DNA of 64,000 nt from Candidatus Woesearchaeota archaeon (GTDB lineage Archaea; Nanobdellota; Nanobdellia; Woesearchaeales; B29-G15). Location: the NCBI GenBank assembly GCA_017610005.1, contig JAFCCU010000001.1, positions 1-64,000 of the forward strand, written 5' to 3'. The translations under genes were made by a program, and so were the position numbers. Under the pieces are notes generated by a model. The model saw nothing but the letters and a program-made list of their open reading frames with translations. It did not search any database and was not told where the DNA came from. Of this stretch, positions 54,101-61,010 are shown piece after piece (the first letter of the stretch is position 1; each line of letters starts with the position of its first letter).

Positions 54101-55815
54101 GTGGAACTGGACTTACTCCAGGTATTTATTATATATTAACTGATATTGGTAAATCCAGATTTAACTTAACTAGAAATGGACAAGAAATTGACATTTTCAA
54201 TAATGAAAATGGCTTCTGGAGACTCTTCTCAACTAGTTCGGCAATTACCTTCCTTGATGGAGATTACACAATTGAATTAGATGATATGAATAGCGATGAC
54301 AACGTTATTTGGGAAGTCTCATTTGGTTCACAAGTTGAAGGTTATCCAGAGTTAAATCTCTCTGCGGCAGAAGTGGACATTGGCAACAATGACACTAATA
54401 TATGGTTTGAGATTTATGTGGAAGATCTTTCAGTAGCACCATTTTGTGATGAACAGATAGATCAGGCTAACTTCCTTTATTGGGAAGTGTACCTTGATAC
54501 TGTGTCTGGGCAGGGGTGCGATGATCCGGATTGCTTAATTCCTTATGATTATGCAATTACTTTTGAATCAGATTCCGGTGGCAACTTAAATGCATATATT
54601 GATGCATGGACTGGCAGTGACTGGGGATTCTTTGAAGATTTTGAGGTTAACTACACTTATCTTTGTGAGACTGACTTCATCAACCTCTCGGTATTGAGGG
54701 CGGATGTGAATGCTTCCTTGTGTGAAGCCATAACAGTGAGTTTTGAGAGTTCATATGGGGATGGCCAGGATGAGCAGGCAGTGAGGAATGTTGAAAATAT
54801 CCAGTACATACTTGAAGGGGATTGCGCAGTGTGTGGCAATGGGATTGTTGAAGCTGGAGAAGAGTGCGATGGCATTAACCTTGGCAATGAGAACTGCAAC
54901 TCTGGAATCTTCCAAGGGGCTTTTAACGGAGGTACTTTGAGCTGCAATGCTACATGCGGGTTCAACACCACGGCGTGTACAGTAGGAGGTTACTCGCTCT
55001 CAGGCCAGGTTAACGGTTCAACTATTGTTGGCGCAGAAATTGACCTTTATAACCGTTCTAATGGCGAGTTTGTGGTTTCTGTCCAAACAAATGCCCAGGG
55101 AGATTTTTCAATGGAAGGTTTAAAGCAAGGAGTCTATGACATTGAGATTTATATGCCTGCAGACCATGAGCTTGAGGATATTGAGATTTTGATTGATAAC
55201 TTAACTATAGAAGGAGAGGAAATCATGAATGTGCTTATGCCTCACTTGTATGTATTCCCTTTTATTGGAGAGCAAATGGTAGGAGGAGGGTATGCACAAA
55301 TTCAAAATGGGACTGAACTCAACTTCAGCGTGGAAATTAATAACACAGAAACTTACGAGATAAATGTTTCATTTGAATTCAATGCTTCTGAAGTAGGTGA
55401 TGACTTTAATGATTCTATTACTGGGATTCCGGTCTCAGGAGGTGGATTAGAGGCACCATTTTATTCCTTTACTCCGACCATACTTGGAGAAGCACTGCTT
55501 AAATTCAATTTATTTTTTGAAATTCCATTTAATGAAGTTGTGTTCGGAACCTCTGCTTTAAATAATGCTTTACTTCAGGTTGAGGTGTTTAACATTGGTG
55601 TGTTAGTAAATGTGACTCAAGGAGGCGCACAGTGTGATTTTGGTGACCTTGGTTCTTGCGAGGCTGCACCGGATTGTGGGTGGGCCGACCCTCCAGGAGA
55701 GGACCCTGCGGAGTGCGTACCCTGCTTTGAGATAACTGCATTTGGTGAAGGGCCGTGCGAAGCTTCCTTAGGGTGTCATTGGTTAGATTCTGAATGTGTT
55801 GGTGATGTGCAATGA
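45103..55815 (+). CDS. Giant secreted multi-domain surface protein (~3570 aa)
   Basis: The largest gene here. Signal peptide (YFILVVMCLLFSSVFASAEV); the track GTG at 45097 is 6 bp upstream of the preferred ATG. Residues about 30-1830 are about 15-18 Ig/macroglobulin-like modules with recurring phrases (PGDYFADI, PGRYAPII, PGEYFLEI). Then a Cys-rich PSI-like block (about 1840-2000), more Ig-like modules, a carboxypeptidase-regulatory-like module (near 2530), a Ca-binding DNDKDGRIDEEIDNNKDDDG repeat (near 2735), CGDGFC...CPEDC repeats, PSI-like CxW modules (about 2830-2970), a DUF4215-like CGNGIVEAGEECDG (near 3240), another regulatory-like module, and C-terminal PSI-like repeats. No membrane helix; the next gene may anchor it. 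Confidence 0.9.
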   Translation: MKRGIVSKYFILVVMCLLFSSVFASAEVLTLNLNQAEFEEGKTARVFGYVLDDSLGGKPNNITDMYLDGVFVSTQTSDSEGFYEEFLTNLTAGIHNVSVNTSSSTQVLPFTVYVTASIPSYQIIASSLTVPYKTHTLNFTVKKYSGSTLSSDTIEYEVFHQNGSLYTSGNLTSDVEESLVLPQIVGSYTITLEGKKSFVAQVSKFDLKFKISDIGGNFKEVFKPNGIAYFEVEGFSNGQKITNATVTAEVTSPSGAVSTVSFVETEGTYNGNTNVTLSGTPITLMGGDYDVEFIAKDPSNNEQRVKGFFKVLGLAVDLDLQNKKPYVEEDTITFDVIVKNLEDGTLVNHSDVVYTIELEKDGKFYDTTFITPTASSNSAKTSLISFDIPSEFDDGDYFLNVKANSNGKLGYGKEYFLVRNTEFFIELSDNYGWYRDSFQPGELAKLQAHSEDNITFLQVFVYDELGALKSQVNISGESTSMEVTFNVPSNQDDYFAEVHGTINGEEIIDDRWFAVQNYFSFLDVKNLDNQFQFMIPGDEGFLTEIRVMDVAKGEGVDLSNFVVKFDRILNEETEVAYTSIKATENSTYSNRETGQIVFNIASMNLPNGHYKIEYTLIDENGKSFKGKGWFGVSSFFVDVSTYSETSQRKEVFSPGDTINVSVNIGTETGNATIYREFFDPITFEFHNGEGSTLLTASANELPSETGWYPFGVEVELNTGDEGFGEGWFEIRSLNFRSIVAKDAGEFSSGDDVIVDVVVEQSGVVVEGADIYLERVVRAQDWQDVSATAGLNATDSQGRAALTITPGEPLPPGDYFADIRAEYQNDMVWGGLGFRVTGDDVLITIDSTDNSFAQTETVPINVKVIDSSGSPKENVTVSLVGIMNLETWGPVPISKAAVNTSSSGIATFSLSAANYNPGRYAPIINISTIDSVIVGFGDGEFEIKPFDSTLGFQGDESFAIAETILVDVTIVGTVTVTAEVKDMDNNVQTIDYFYSDGVLTINNDLNPGEYFLEITITSGTKSKIETLWFEVQAPWAQVWMDQNNYAQDSILEYDYSIFTFGAQGWLLSEGTLNVVEIENMWTGVPTPVDINISATGEGDDTLDLAPYNLAPGDYLLRFNLIENPQYEEALYFRVEKDFFFTVDDVVSGRNVTLNVTAHGLSDNINYTLTRYFNFHEFEEVVVGTNNDNGVFTFNDLSNGFYQAQVEIRDPDTGEFYQVDAHFDVWIRDVNISAPWQVNMGDTVTFNITSTIDTNFWIMDPFSQQVLVQEPITAGNLEYPYDFSYSGRFMYSYGDDKWAAFSNAEEIEVIQMGFNVWFPMRWRYQTGEDYEFNISTPMNGTNVTLRIKSHFSGNVTVVSLGKTHLTPDTEKTFTVPINISGPQDWELTLDVPTGEKPKMYTFVDSFPDQYEINAWNDGWEYKAGETVNVKIEVRDIINDQQVAPTGVVALRIENPFGADMGSGALNWDSGNLANITTGEDWLTGHYHVELNVSKDSTDRIQWFDFFVRGNDNLELYWWQNQWDFVGNEVLEVEIEAKDAGIPKAGVLASLDGFEERPDNWETPPTSHPLGPGSYTFSTIDNKTDSNGRVTFSIELSQAGLSSGGFDGRLNVGGQIVWFGFNLRAYGLDTYTNEWEYGITDTIELNIRARNMNDWTPLLEDGNVTIKEIRKHDPGTWEPVNVSLAAFGLDSNRTTMNGGEALIEMIANNSILNIARPYEFEVWLEVELPSGTEEGWGWFRLSNSAKPGLSIIDGTDTVPESFFGNQEYTLLLTGPDGMNATLRNMWGPESKNYDLELESGSEGLEVNFTTPEWPGMYELEVEVIRDGGWPEYMHEQFTIGSGVEFHCHAEGNIVPGVNYTASMNLFGSGQDPFCPPDDEWCSERTWFGPMANKTITLIGMKDLSDFSFTDLGGFSLTTQTAVWPDHMIPANCWSYDGDGEATCNEQNRCAWGLRQHDQQMGCMDSWEYCSGAANTEEECDEVTAFDCTWNSGENMCQYMEDHMEDEMTFPGDATFTIDPELLLLEEGKKYDFWFVYTDEEGTNETCKMFAQVENFHVPISRREENLAANSAQKVWVKTQSLTGSPIEGCDVNFTGIYNEKDFSIVRTLTINSVTDERGELVFNYTAPSLPGQYIVEGSATCNISDVLSKQDLAYWIEVGARNLEVDVKSKFETGENIKVSVITRDRTGNPQSQKLELQLWHLREDYDMSIFPEGGANCIPLEAKAEGNWAWNEDSQFETDETGTLEVELCPLPGGVYDIEIFPMFDFMMGDMGGDKFGDDDFGFFGTFIVSDIDVTIESELQYSIGDEVEINLTAVDEFGIPINGTVVAFAVDIEDLASEGMMGPEEYVIYEYSGGGVELDENGSATFTFTVPDNVTEDEETINITFGPAFLMLMIQDSDGNMHSYEGMSFVIKSSDDSSLTADASVMTNELITVNVTTDNDEQYKAQIGSFFLTDNPDSMKEWMIQNGVLLENKTDHSEGLFKILTPNEPGEYYLGVPILRMGSLFVQGQSPMANAIELLITPIEVKLDAVNVTVEVEDLAGAPIEGALVEIGKREGFTNVDGYVSLEIPKGKKSIKVERKTGALKQFMQSDMVNFDVDKTVNISLYEIVLGGNLAAPFFNITDPSYEISTAKLRINVSVNNTGIEDLENYTIKAIALSGEESFIEDVLADSIDYVFFSNLYAGFEDDSYEVELRVTDEEWNGTAYFLVDDTGVNSTVGARYLREYTVETYATAGDGIDNDKDGRIDEEIDNNKDDDGDGLIDEDLEGEDYFEFCGNGFCSWEESEGGHCWEDCAVGSVCGDGFCDDDEEFNCPEDCVEPGNLCSPKMMCTEDGMWCNEFGVKQPASHCEMQCGPDACWKCSIGECSNYADSCEVRAFDSGDECDFKKECSPEQCWNCDDESTCDDTSFCLWEDNDWGGECFQPNGCDNVCFDCYDQTSCDTSDAEMDGVGCIWNEDNYGSWCMWNFTNNMQGEVGNIWLAAVNDTPEWNAIADMDGMSGNSGTGLTPGIYYILTDIGKSRFNLTRNGQEIDIFNNENGFWRLFSTSSAITFLDGDYTIELDDMNSDDNVIWEVSFGSQVEGYPELNLSAAEVDIGNNDTNIWFEIYVEDLSVAPFCDEQIDQANFLYWEVYLDTVSGQGCDDPDCLIPYDYAITFESDSGGNLNAYIDAWTGSDWGFFEDFEVNYTYLCETDFINLSVLRADVNASLCEAITVSFESSYGDGQDEQAVRNVENIQYILEGDCAVCGNGIVEAGEECDGINLGNENCNSGIFQGAFNGGTLSCNATCGFNTTACTVGGYSLSGQVNGSTIVGAEIDLYNRSNGEFVVSVQTNAQGDFSMEGLKQGVYDIEIYMPADHELEDIEILIDNLTIEGEEIMNVLMPHLYVFPFIGEQMVGGGYAQIQNGTELNFSVEINNTETYEINVSFEFNASEVGDDFNDSITGIPVSGGGLEAPFYSFTPTILGEALLKFNLFFEIPFNEVVFGTSALNNALLQVEVFNIGVLVNVTQGGAQCDFGDLGSCEAAPDCGWADPPGEDPAECVPCFEITAFGEGPCEASLGCHWLDSECVGDVQ

Positions 55816-57104
55816 AAACAACAATAATTTTTACATTAATTTTTGTGCTTGCAATGGGTTTGGCAAATGCAGCTACTCTTACCTGCGAACAGACAACAAG
55901 TAGTTCACTTGAAGTTGCGCAGTTTTCAAGTACATCGGTTCAAATTCAATGTACTGCATCAGGGGGAACTGTAAGTAACATACAGATTACTCCAAACCCA
56001 AATCCAGGTACTGGTTTATCTATTTCAACAACTTCAAGCATGTCATCAAGTCTTGGAGATACCGAGAGTGATACAGTTGAATGGAGCGTAACAGGAGATA
56101 CTCCAAATACTTATGCTGTGGCTTACAGTTTGGTATCTGATGGTACAGAAGCCTGGATTGGAGCAGATTCAACAACAATTGAAGTTGTAGCTGTTGCACA
56201 GTTGCAAGTGGAATATGTATCTCCTCCAAGTCAATACTCGGATGGAGAAACTCTTAATGTAAAGATCACAAATATTGGAGGAACAACTGCTAACAGTGTT
56301 AAATTAAAATTAAATTCAGGTAGTAAATTAAATTATCCTTCGACAATTAGTGCTAATTCACAAGCAAGTTATTCATGGACAAGTTCAACTGGATTTGACG
56401 AAGCTGATAATTATACAACAACTGTGTATATTGGAGATGTTCAACATGATACTGTTGCTACTGAAGTGAAGAGTGATGGATCAAGTTCAACAACCACAAC
56501 ATCCATTGCAGCTACAACCACAAGCACTGCTTCTAGCGGAGGAGGAGGCGGAGCTGGCGCAGCACCTGCAGCTTATGGTACTTATTCCATGGCCTTAAAA
56601 CAGGAAATGTTTGCATTAAAAATTCAAGACCGCGTGTCATTCACAGCAGGTAATTCTCCTCACACAGCAAGAGTGCTGGGAATTACCTCTGAAGAAGTCA
56701 CAGTTGAAATAACATCTGACCCAATTGAAGTAACTGTTCAAAAAGGAAGCAGTGTTAAGATTGATTTAGATTCAGATGATATCTACGATCTTCAATTAAG
56801 ATGTGATAGAATTGCAAATGCTTCAGGGGTATTAACAGCAGACTTAGACTTCAAAATGATAGAGGAAACAATACCTGAAGGAACTGTTGTTGAAGATGGC
56901 GTCTCACAACCGGTTGTTGATTCAACCGAAGAAACAGAAGAAACAGAAGAAGATGAAACTGGTGGCAGAAGGAAGGTTACAAGCGGTGGAGATGGCGAAG
57001 AAAAACCCAATTGGATTATTCCAATAATCTTAATTATTGTTGGAGTATTAATTGTTGCTGCAATTGTTGTAAAGATTGCAATTCAACACAAAAAAGAACA
57101 ATAA
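55812..57104 (+). CDS. Membrane-anchored Ig-like protein, partner of the giant protein
   Basis: A 430-residue protein with signal peptide (MKTTIIFTLIFVLAMGLANA), two CARDB-like domains, a Thr/Ser linker (TTTTSIAATTTSTASSGGGG), a beta domain with the pattern VSFTAGNSPHTARVLGITSE and KIDLDSDDIYDLQL, an acidic hinge and a C-terminal transmembrane helix (WIIPIILIIVGVLIVAAIVV) with a basic tail. The ATG overlaps the giant gene's stop (ATGA), so the pair is co-translated and this protein probably anchors it. Confidence 0.82.
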   Translation: MKTTIIFTLIFVLAMGLANAATLTCEQTTSSSLEVAQFSSTSVQIQCTASGGTVSNIQITPNPNPGTGLSISTTSSMSSSLGDTESDTVEWSVTGDTPNTYAVAYSLVSDGTEAWIGADSTTIEVVAVAQLQVEYVSPPSQYSDGETLNVKITNIGGTTANSVKLKLNSGSKLNYPSTISANSQASYSWTSSTGFDEADNYTTTVYIGDVQHDTVATEVKSDGSSSTTTTSIAATTTSTASSGGGGGAGAAPAAYGTYSMALKQEMFALKIQDRVSFTAGNSPHTARVLGITSEEVTVEITSDPIEVTVQKGSSVKIDLDSDDIYDLQLRCDRIANASGVLTADLDFKMIEETIPEGTVVEDGVSQPVVDSTEETEETEEDETGGRRKVTSGGDGEEKPNWIIPIILIIVGVLIVAAIVVKIAIQHKKEQ

Positions 57105-57111
57105 ACTTTTT

Positions 57112-57666
57112 TTAACCTTTTTCTTTAATTATATTTGCTTGAAACTTATAGATTTTACAATCTTTATCAAGCCAAGAACTTCTAGACAATCCTGCTTTAA
57201 TACTTAATTGTTCCAAAAATTCGCGTGAATCCCATCCAAATTCCCCAGGCACTTGGGGCAATAGTAACCCCGAATGAAAGTTTTTCTCTAAAATCAATCC
57301 ATCTGTTCCAACCTTAATTTTTTTTGGATATTCCCTTGGATCATTAACCTTAATAAAAGTTGGAACACTTAACACTGAAACCTCAAAACTCAAATCTCCC
57401 AGTTCTTCTTTAGTTACTGGTGGAAATCTAGGATCTTGAAATGCTGCTGCAAGTGAAGCTTTCATTGTAGCCTGCCATAAAGGATATAATGGAACTGGAA
57501 ACCCTATGCATCCTCTCAAAGTTCCATCTTTTTTAATAGTTACAAAAACCCCTTGTTTTAATGAAAATAATTCTTTAGTTTTGAAAAAATTAGGAGCTTC
57601 TCCAGTAAGATGACCAGAAACAGTTTCTTTTGCAAGCTTTAATAGCAACTTGCCGTTTTTAATCAT
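57112..57666 (-). CDS. AMMECR1-domain protein
   Basis: A 184-residue protein with the AMMECR1 signature RGCIGFPVPLYPLWQATMKA and RFPPVTKEELGDLSFEVSVL, ending LLLPQVPGEFGWDSREFLEQ. The family is universal in archaea and eukaryotes; role unknown, perhaps in nucleic-acid or protein modification. Its ATG overlaps the rpo11 stop (ATGA). Confidence 0.93.
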   Translation of the reverse strand: MIKNGKLLLKLAKETVSGHLTGEAPNFFKTKELFSLKQGVFVTIKKDGTLRGCIGFPVPLYPLWQATMKASLAAAFQDPRFPPVTKEELGDLSFEVSVLSVPTFIKVNDPREYPKKIKVGTDGLILEKNFHSGLLLPQVPGEFGWDSREFLEQLSIKAGLSRSSWLDKDCKIYKFQANIIKEKG

Positions 57667-57935
57667 TTTAGTTTGTCAAAAGCACCTACAAAATCTTTAT
57701 TTCTTTTCTTTAATCTGTCTACTGCTGATTTAAGAGCATCTCTTGGACTCCCGCTTTTAGTTTTAACAATCATTTCAGGAATTCCAATTAATGGATGTGC
57801 AATATTATATGTTGCAAATTCAACATTTTTATCTGTGATAAGCTCATTTTTTAGTGCATTACATAGAGTATGGCCTTCACCATGAAGCTCAAATGTAATC
57901 CTGTCTTTTTTATCCTCAATAATCTTGATTTCCAT
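57663..57935 (-). CDS. rpoL: DNA-directed RNA polymerase subunit Rpo11 (L)
   Basis: A 90-residue Rpb11-like protein: ITFELHGEGHTLCNALKNEL (the alpha-like dimerisation motif), VEFATYNIAHPLIGIPEMIV, then a long C-terminal helix. It pairs with Rpo3 as the archaeal alpha-dimer equivalent. Co-transcribed with the AMMECR1 gene. Confidence 0.93.
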   Translation of the reverse strand: MEIKIIEDKKDRITFELHGEGHTLCNALKNELITDKNVEFATYNIAHPLIGIPEMIVKTKSGSPRDALKSAVDRLKKRNKDFVGAFDKLK

Positions 57936-57997
57936 TTTATCTCAAGAGTGAAGGTGGTATTTAAAAATGTTTCCCCTCAAACCTTTGGAAAAGCACG

Positions 57998-58091
57998 AGA
58001 AAATCTTCGATTTTCTGTGTCCTAAAAATCTTCGATTCTTTATGAGTTTGATCGAAAATGGGGTTCTCCGAACCCCTTTGTCTGCGACAAA
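57998..58091. repeat. Array of four consecutive hairpins, three with 3-nt loops
   Basis: AGAAAATC-TTC-GATTTTCT (57998-58016), TTCGAT...ATCGAA (58031-58056), GGGGTTC-TCC-GAACCCC (58060-58076) and TTTGTC-TGC-GACAAA (58077-58091), in the divergent gap between rpo11 and the XTP pyrophosphatase. The sequence is more GC-rich and unlike its neighbours. It could be regulatory, a structured RNA or a mobile-element relic. The extra N-terminal codons of the track ORF (57967) fall here and are not used. Confidence 0.75.
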
Positions 58092-58128
58092 ACGAAAAGT
58101 TTTTATTAGCAACCTTAAGAGAGATTAT

Positions 58129-58659
58129 ATGGTAATCTACTTTATTACTGGAAATAAGAATAAATTTTCAGAAGCTAAACAAATAATTCCTGAACTGGAG
58201 CATTTGGAAATTTCTTTACCTGAAATTCAAGATTTAAACCCCCAAAATATAATAAAAGAAAAACTTTGTGAAGCATTCAAACACCATTCTGGCCCTTTTA
58301 TTGTTGAAGATACCTCTCTCGTTTTTGAAGGATTAAAAAAATTACCCGGGCCATTTATTAAGTGGTTTTTAGAAACTCTTGGTAGAGAAGGCCTATGGGA
58401 TTTAGCAAAAGGGCTAAACACCCAAAAAGCATATGCTCAGTGCATGGTTGGGTACGCAGAAAATCCAAATAATATCCAATTTTTTGAAGGGATTGTTAAA
58501 GGAGAAATTGTCAGCCCCAAGGGAGATTATTTTGGTTGGGATCCAATCTTTAAGCCAGAAGGCTATGATAAAACATTTGCTGAAATTCAAAGTGTAAAAA
58601 TGGTTATAAGCCACAGAAAAGTGGCTTTAGAGAAGCTTAAAGAATATCTAAAATTGTGA
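58129..58659 (+). CDS. XTP/dITP diphosphatase (RdgB/HAM1 family)
   Basis: About 176 residues from the ATG at 58129 (MVIYFITGNKNKFSEAKQII). Motifs: FITGNKNKFSEAK, FIVEDTSLVFEGLKKLPGPF, GDYFGWDPIFKPEGYDKTFA, and SHRKVALEKLKEYL. It removes XTP and ITP/dITP from the nucleotide pool. The track's 54 upstream residues read through the hairpin array and are rejected. Confidence 0.94.
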   Translation: MVIYFITGNKNKFSEAKQIIPELEHLEISLPEIQDLNPQNIIKEKLCEAFKHHSGPFIVEDTSLVFEGLKKLPGPFIKWFLETLGREGLWDLAKGLNTQKAYAQCMVGYAENPNNIQFFEGIVKGEIVSPKGDYFGWDPIFKPEGYDKTFAEIQSVKMVISHRKVALEKLKEYLKL

Positions 58660-58736
58660 GCATTTTAACCTACACTTTTCACAACAATAATAATTAAATA
58701 CAAAACTTCTAGATTTTAGTATTGGGGTAGATAACA

Positions 58737-60497
58737 ATGCATATCATGTCTAATTTTACTTTTGAAGAACAAGAGCTTATTAGAAAATTTATTTTTACTA
58801 ATCCTCATGGAGATATCTCATTTATCTACCCTCAATCATTATATGGGCACGAAGAACATCTGCCTTTTATCTCATCTTACTCTAGATCTAAGATGCCTTT
58901 ACAGGATAAGGTGTTAATGTTCCTTGATAAGGATAAACCTGAAACAGTTAAAGAGTTTTTACCTATTATTCCAAAGTTAATTAAGTTATCAAGAAAAGAA
59001 GATGGCACTTTAAAGGTGCCTATGACAACTGCTTTATTTAACAGGCGTTGGGCTGTTTTTTACAAACACAATTCAATCAAAGAACAAGCGCAGTTTTTCG
59101 GTTATATGGAGAATATTTCTGATTTTATGCATCATGCATCAACTGGGAGTCATCCATTATGTTCTCCTCTTGCTAAATCAAGTAGGTATATATTTTGGGA
59201 TGGAACATTTCCCGAGGCAGATAAAGACATCCTTTCTTTACCTAATGCAAATAAAAATAAAGAGTTTATTGAACTTATGAATAAAAATTATGTAAAAGCT
59301 GTTAAACAATTAACTGAATTTGTTAAAGGACATCGCTTTACAGGTGAATTTGTTGAGCATATAAAAAGCAGTGAAGTAGTAGAAAGTAATGTTGCAGAAT
59401 TTATCAAATCTGAAAAATTGATTCGAGAAGGAAAAGAACCAAGCAAAGAAGAAATTGAAAAAGAACGGCAAAAACATATAATCGCTTCAGATCCTGAAGT
59501 AGTTGAAAAAGAAATTCAGCGTTTTGTCTTGGATTATGCACGTGTTTATCTAATAGCTGGTGTAAAAACCTCAGTTGGTTTTGCAATGAACGCTAGAAAT
59601 TTAGGTGAGATGATAACAAGTATGATCTCAACGCCTAGAAAAGAGGATCAGGAAGCAGGATATACACTTCTAAAAGAAGCAAAAAAGATTACTCCAATTA
59701 TCTTAGGGTCTGAAGGCACAGTTGGAATTGATGAATGGCAACTTCATACAGAAACTGAACTTCGAACTTTAATGGAGAAGAAGTTCCCTAAATTAATGCA
59801 TCCAAAAAAAGAACATAAATTAGTAAGACTAATAAAAAATTCAGAAATGTATAGTGATAAATTTATGGCAGCTTTAGCTGTCTTCCCATTTGTGGGGGCA
59901 TCAATTGATGAGATTTTCAAAACCCTTAAGGATAGTGATGTAAGTGAAATATTACATCTAATCCATAAACATAGGGCGCCAGGCCAAGGACTTGCATCAA
60001 GTTTAGTTCACTCAGGAATTATTGCTGAAACAATGTTGCCTTGGCATATTAATAGAGATATTTTGAGGCACAGAAGGGGGAGCAGGAGCAGGCAACTCTT
60101 AGGTACAAGGTTAGGTTTTGTAACCCCTGAATTATTCCAGCTTGCGGGAATTGATACTGAATTTGCTGAGTCTATGAAGGTTGCTGAAGAGATATTTGAA
60201 AATGCAAGAAGTTATGATAAATTTATTGCTGAAAAACTTGTGCCGTGGGGATTTAAATATAGAAGTTTGCAAACTTGGCAATTAAACCAATTGTCTTATA
60301 TAATCGCGATTAGATCAAGACCAAAAGTAGGGCATTTAGATTATGTTAAATTTGCTAGGGAGCTATGGGCTGAAACTGCAAAATTTTATCCTGAAACTGC
60401 AAAATACATTGAAGTAAACCGCGATGAATATCCTGTAGAACTTTGGAAGAAGGGATATTCTTGGTGGGATAAGGAAGGCAAGTTTAGGAATCTTTGA
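58737..60497 (+). CDS. Double-length ThyX-like (flavin-dependent thymidylate synthase family) protein
   Basis: A 586-residue protein, over twice the ~220-250 residues of usual ThyX. The C-terminal half has a ThyX-like motif, INRDILRHRRGSRSRQ near residue 440 (canonical RHRxxSxNxxSxR), and SLQTWQLNQLSYIIAIRSRP then FARELWAE, like the NxRSLxxFLxLR...R helix. The N-terminal half (NRRWAVFYKHNSIKEQAQFF then HHASTGSHPLCSP) seems a degenerate repeat of the fold. If active it would make dTMP from dUMP with FAD and methylene-tetrahydrofolate; the Ser spacing differs, so activity is uncertain. Confidence 0.6.
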   Translation: MHIMSNFTFEEQELIRKFIFTNPHGDISFIYPQSLYGHEEHLPFISSYSRSKMPLQDKVLMFLDKDKPETVKEFLPIIPKLIKLSRKEDGTLKVPMTTALFNRRWAVFYKHNSIKEQAQFFGYMENISDFMHHASTGSHPLCSPLAKSSRYIFWDGTFPEADKDILSLPNANKNKEFIELMNKNYVKAVKQLTEFVKGHRFTGEFVEHIKSSEVVESNVAEFIKSEKLIREGKEPSKEEIEKERQKHIIASDPEVVEKEIQRFVLDYARVYLIAGVKTSVGFAMNARNLGEMITSMISTPRKEDQEAGYTLLKEAKKITPIILGSEGTVGIDEWQLHTETELRTLMEKKFPKLMHPKKEHKLVRLIKNSEMYSDKFMAALAVFPFVGASIDEIFKTLKDSDVSEILHLIHKHRAPGQGLASSLVHSGIIAETMLPWHINRDILRHRRGSRSRQLLGTRLGFVTPELFQLAGIDTEFAESMKVAEEIFENARSYDKFIAEKLVPWGFKYRSLQTWQLNQLSYIIAIRSRPKVGHLDYVKFARELWAETAKFYPETAKYIEVNRDEYPVELWKKGYSWWDKEGKFRNL

Positions 60498-60543
60498 CAA
60501 ATTATTTATAGTTGAATGGAATTTTTGTAATGAGGCGATATAA

Positions 60544-61005
60544 ATGGATGAAACTTTATCAAATAAAATAAACTATCAGATTAACAGGGAATTATATTCT
60601 GGTTACTTGTACTTGTCAATGGCAGCTTATTTAGATTCAAAGAAGTTAAAAGGAGGCTCCAATTGGATGAAAAAACAAGCAGCTGAAGAATATTTTCATG
60701 CAATGAAACTTTATGAGTACCTCGCAGGCAAGAATATTAGAATTACAATGGAGGCAATTGAAGCTCCTCAAGAGTCCTGGGAGTCTGTAGAAGCAGTTTT
60801 TGAACATGTCTTAGCCCATGAAAAAGCAGTAACGGGTATGATTAATAATCTAGTAAGTGTAGCACAAGGTGATCAAGAAACATTAGGTATGCTTGATTGG
60901 TTTGTCCATGAACAAGTTGAGGAAGAGGAATCAGCTGAAAAAGTACTTAAGATTGTAAGGGAACTCCCTTTAAACGAGGCTAATAAGAAACTAGGAGAAA
61001 GGTAA
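60544..61005 (+). CDS. ftn: Ferritin (non-haem)
   Basis: A 153-residue four-helix ferritin. Ferroxidase ligands are visible: Glu in INRELYSGYLYLS (residue 16), Glu49 and His52 in AAEEYFHAMKL, and Glu residues in FEHVLAHEKAV and DWFVHEQVEEEES. Assembles into a 24-mer that stores iron. A TATA-like ATTATTTATAG lies about 40 bp upstream. It converges on trmB with 5 bp between. Confidence 0.95.
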   Translation: MDETLSNKINYQINRELYSGYLYLSMAAYLDSKKLKGGSNWMKKQAAEEYFHAMKLYEYLAGKNIRITMEAIEAPQESWESVEAVFEHVLAHEKAVTGMINNLVSVAQGDQETLGMLDWFVHEQVEEEESAEKVLKIVRELPLNEANKKLGER

Positions 61006-61010
61006 ATTTT

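Noticed and set aside
57967-58128. N-terminal extension of the XTP pyrophosphatase
   Set aside because: It is encoded by the hairpin array; the family starts at the ATG at 58129.
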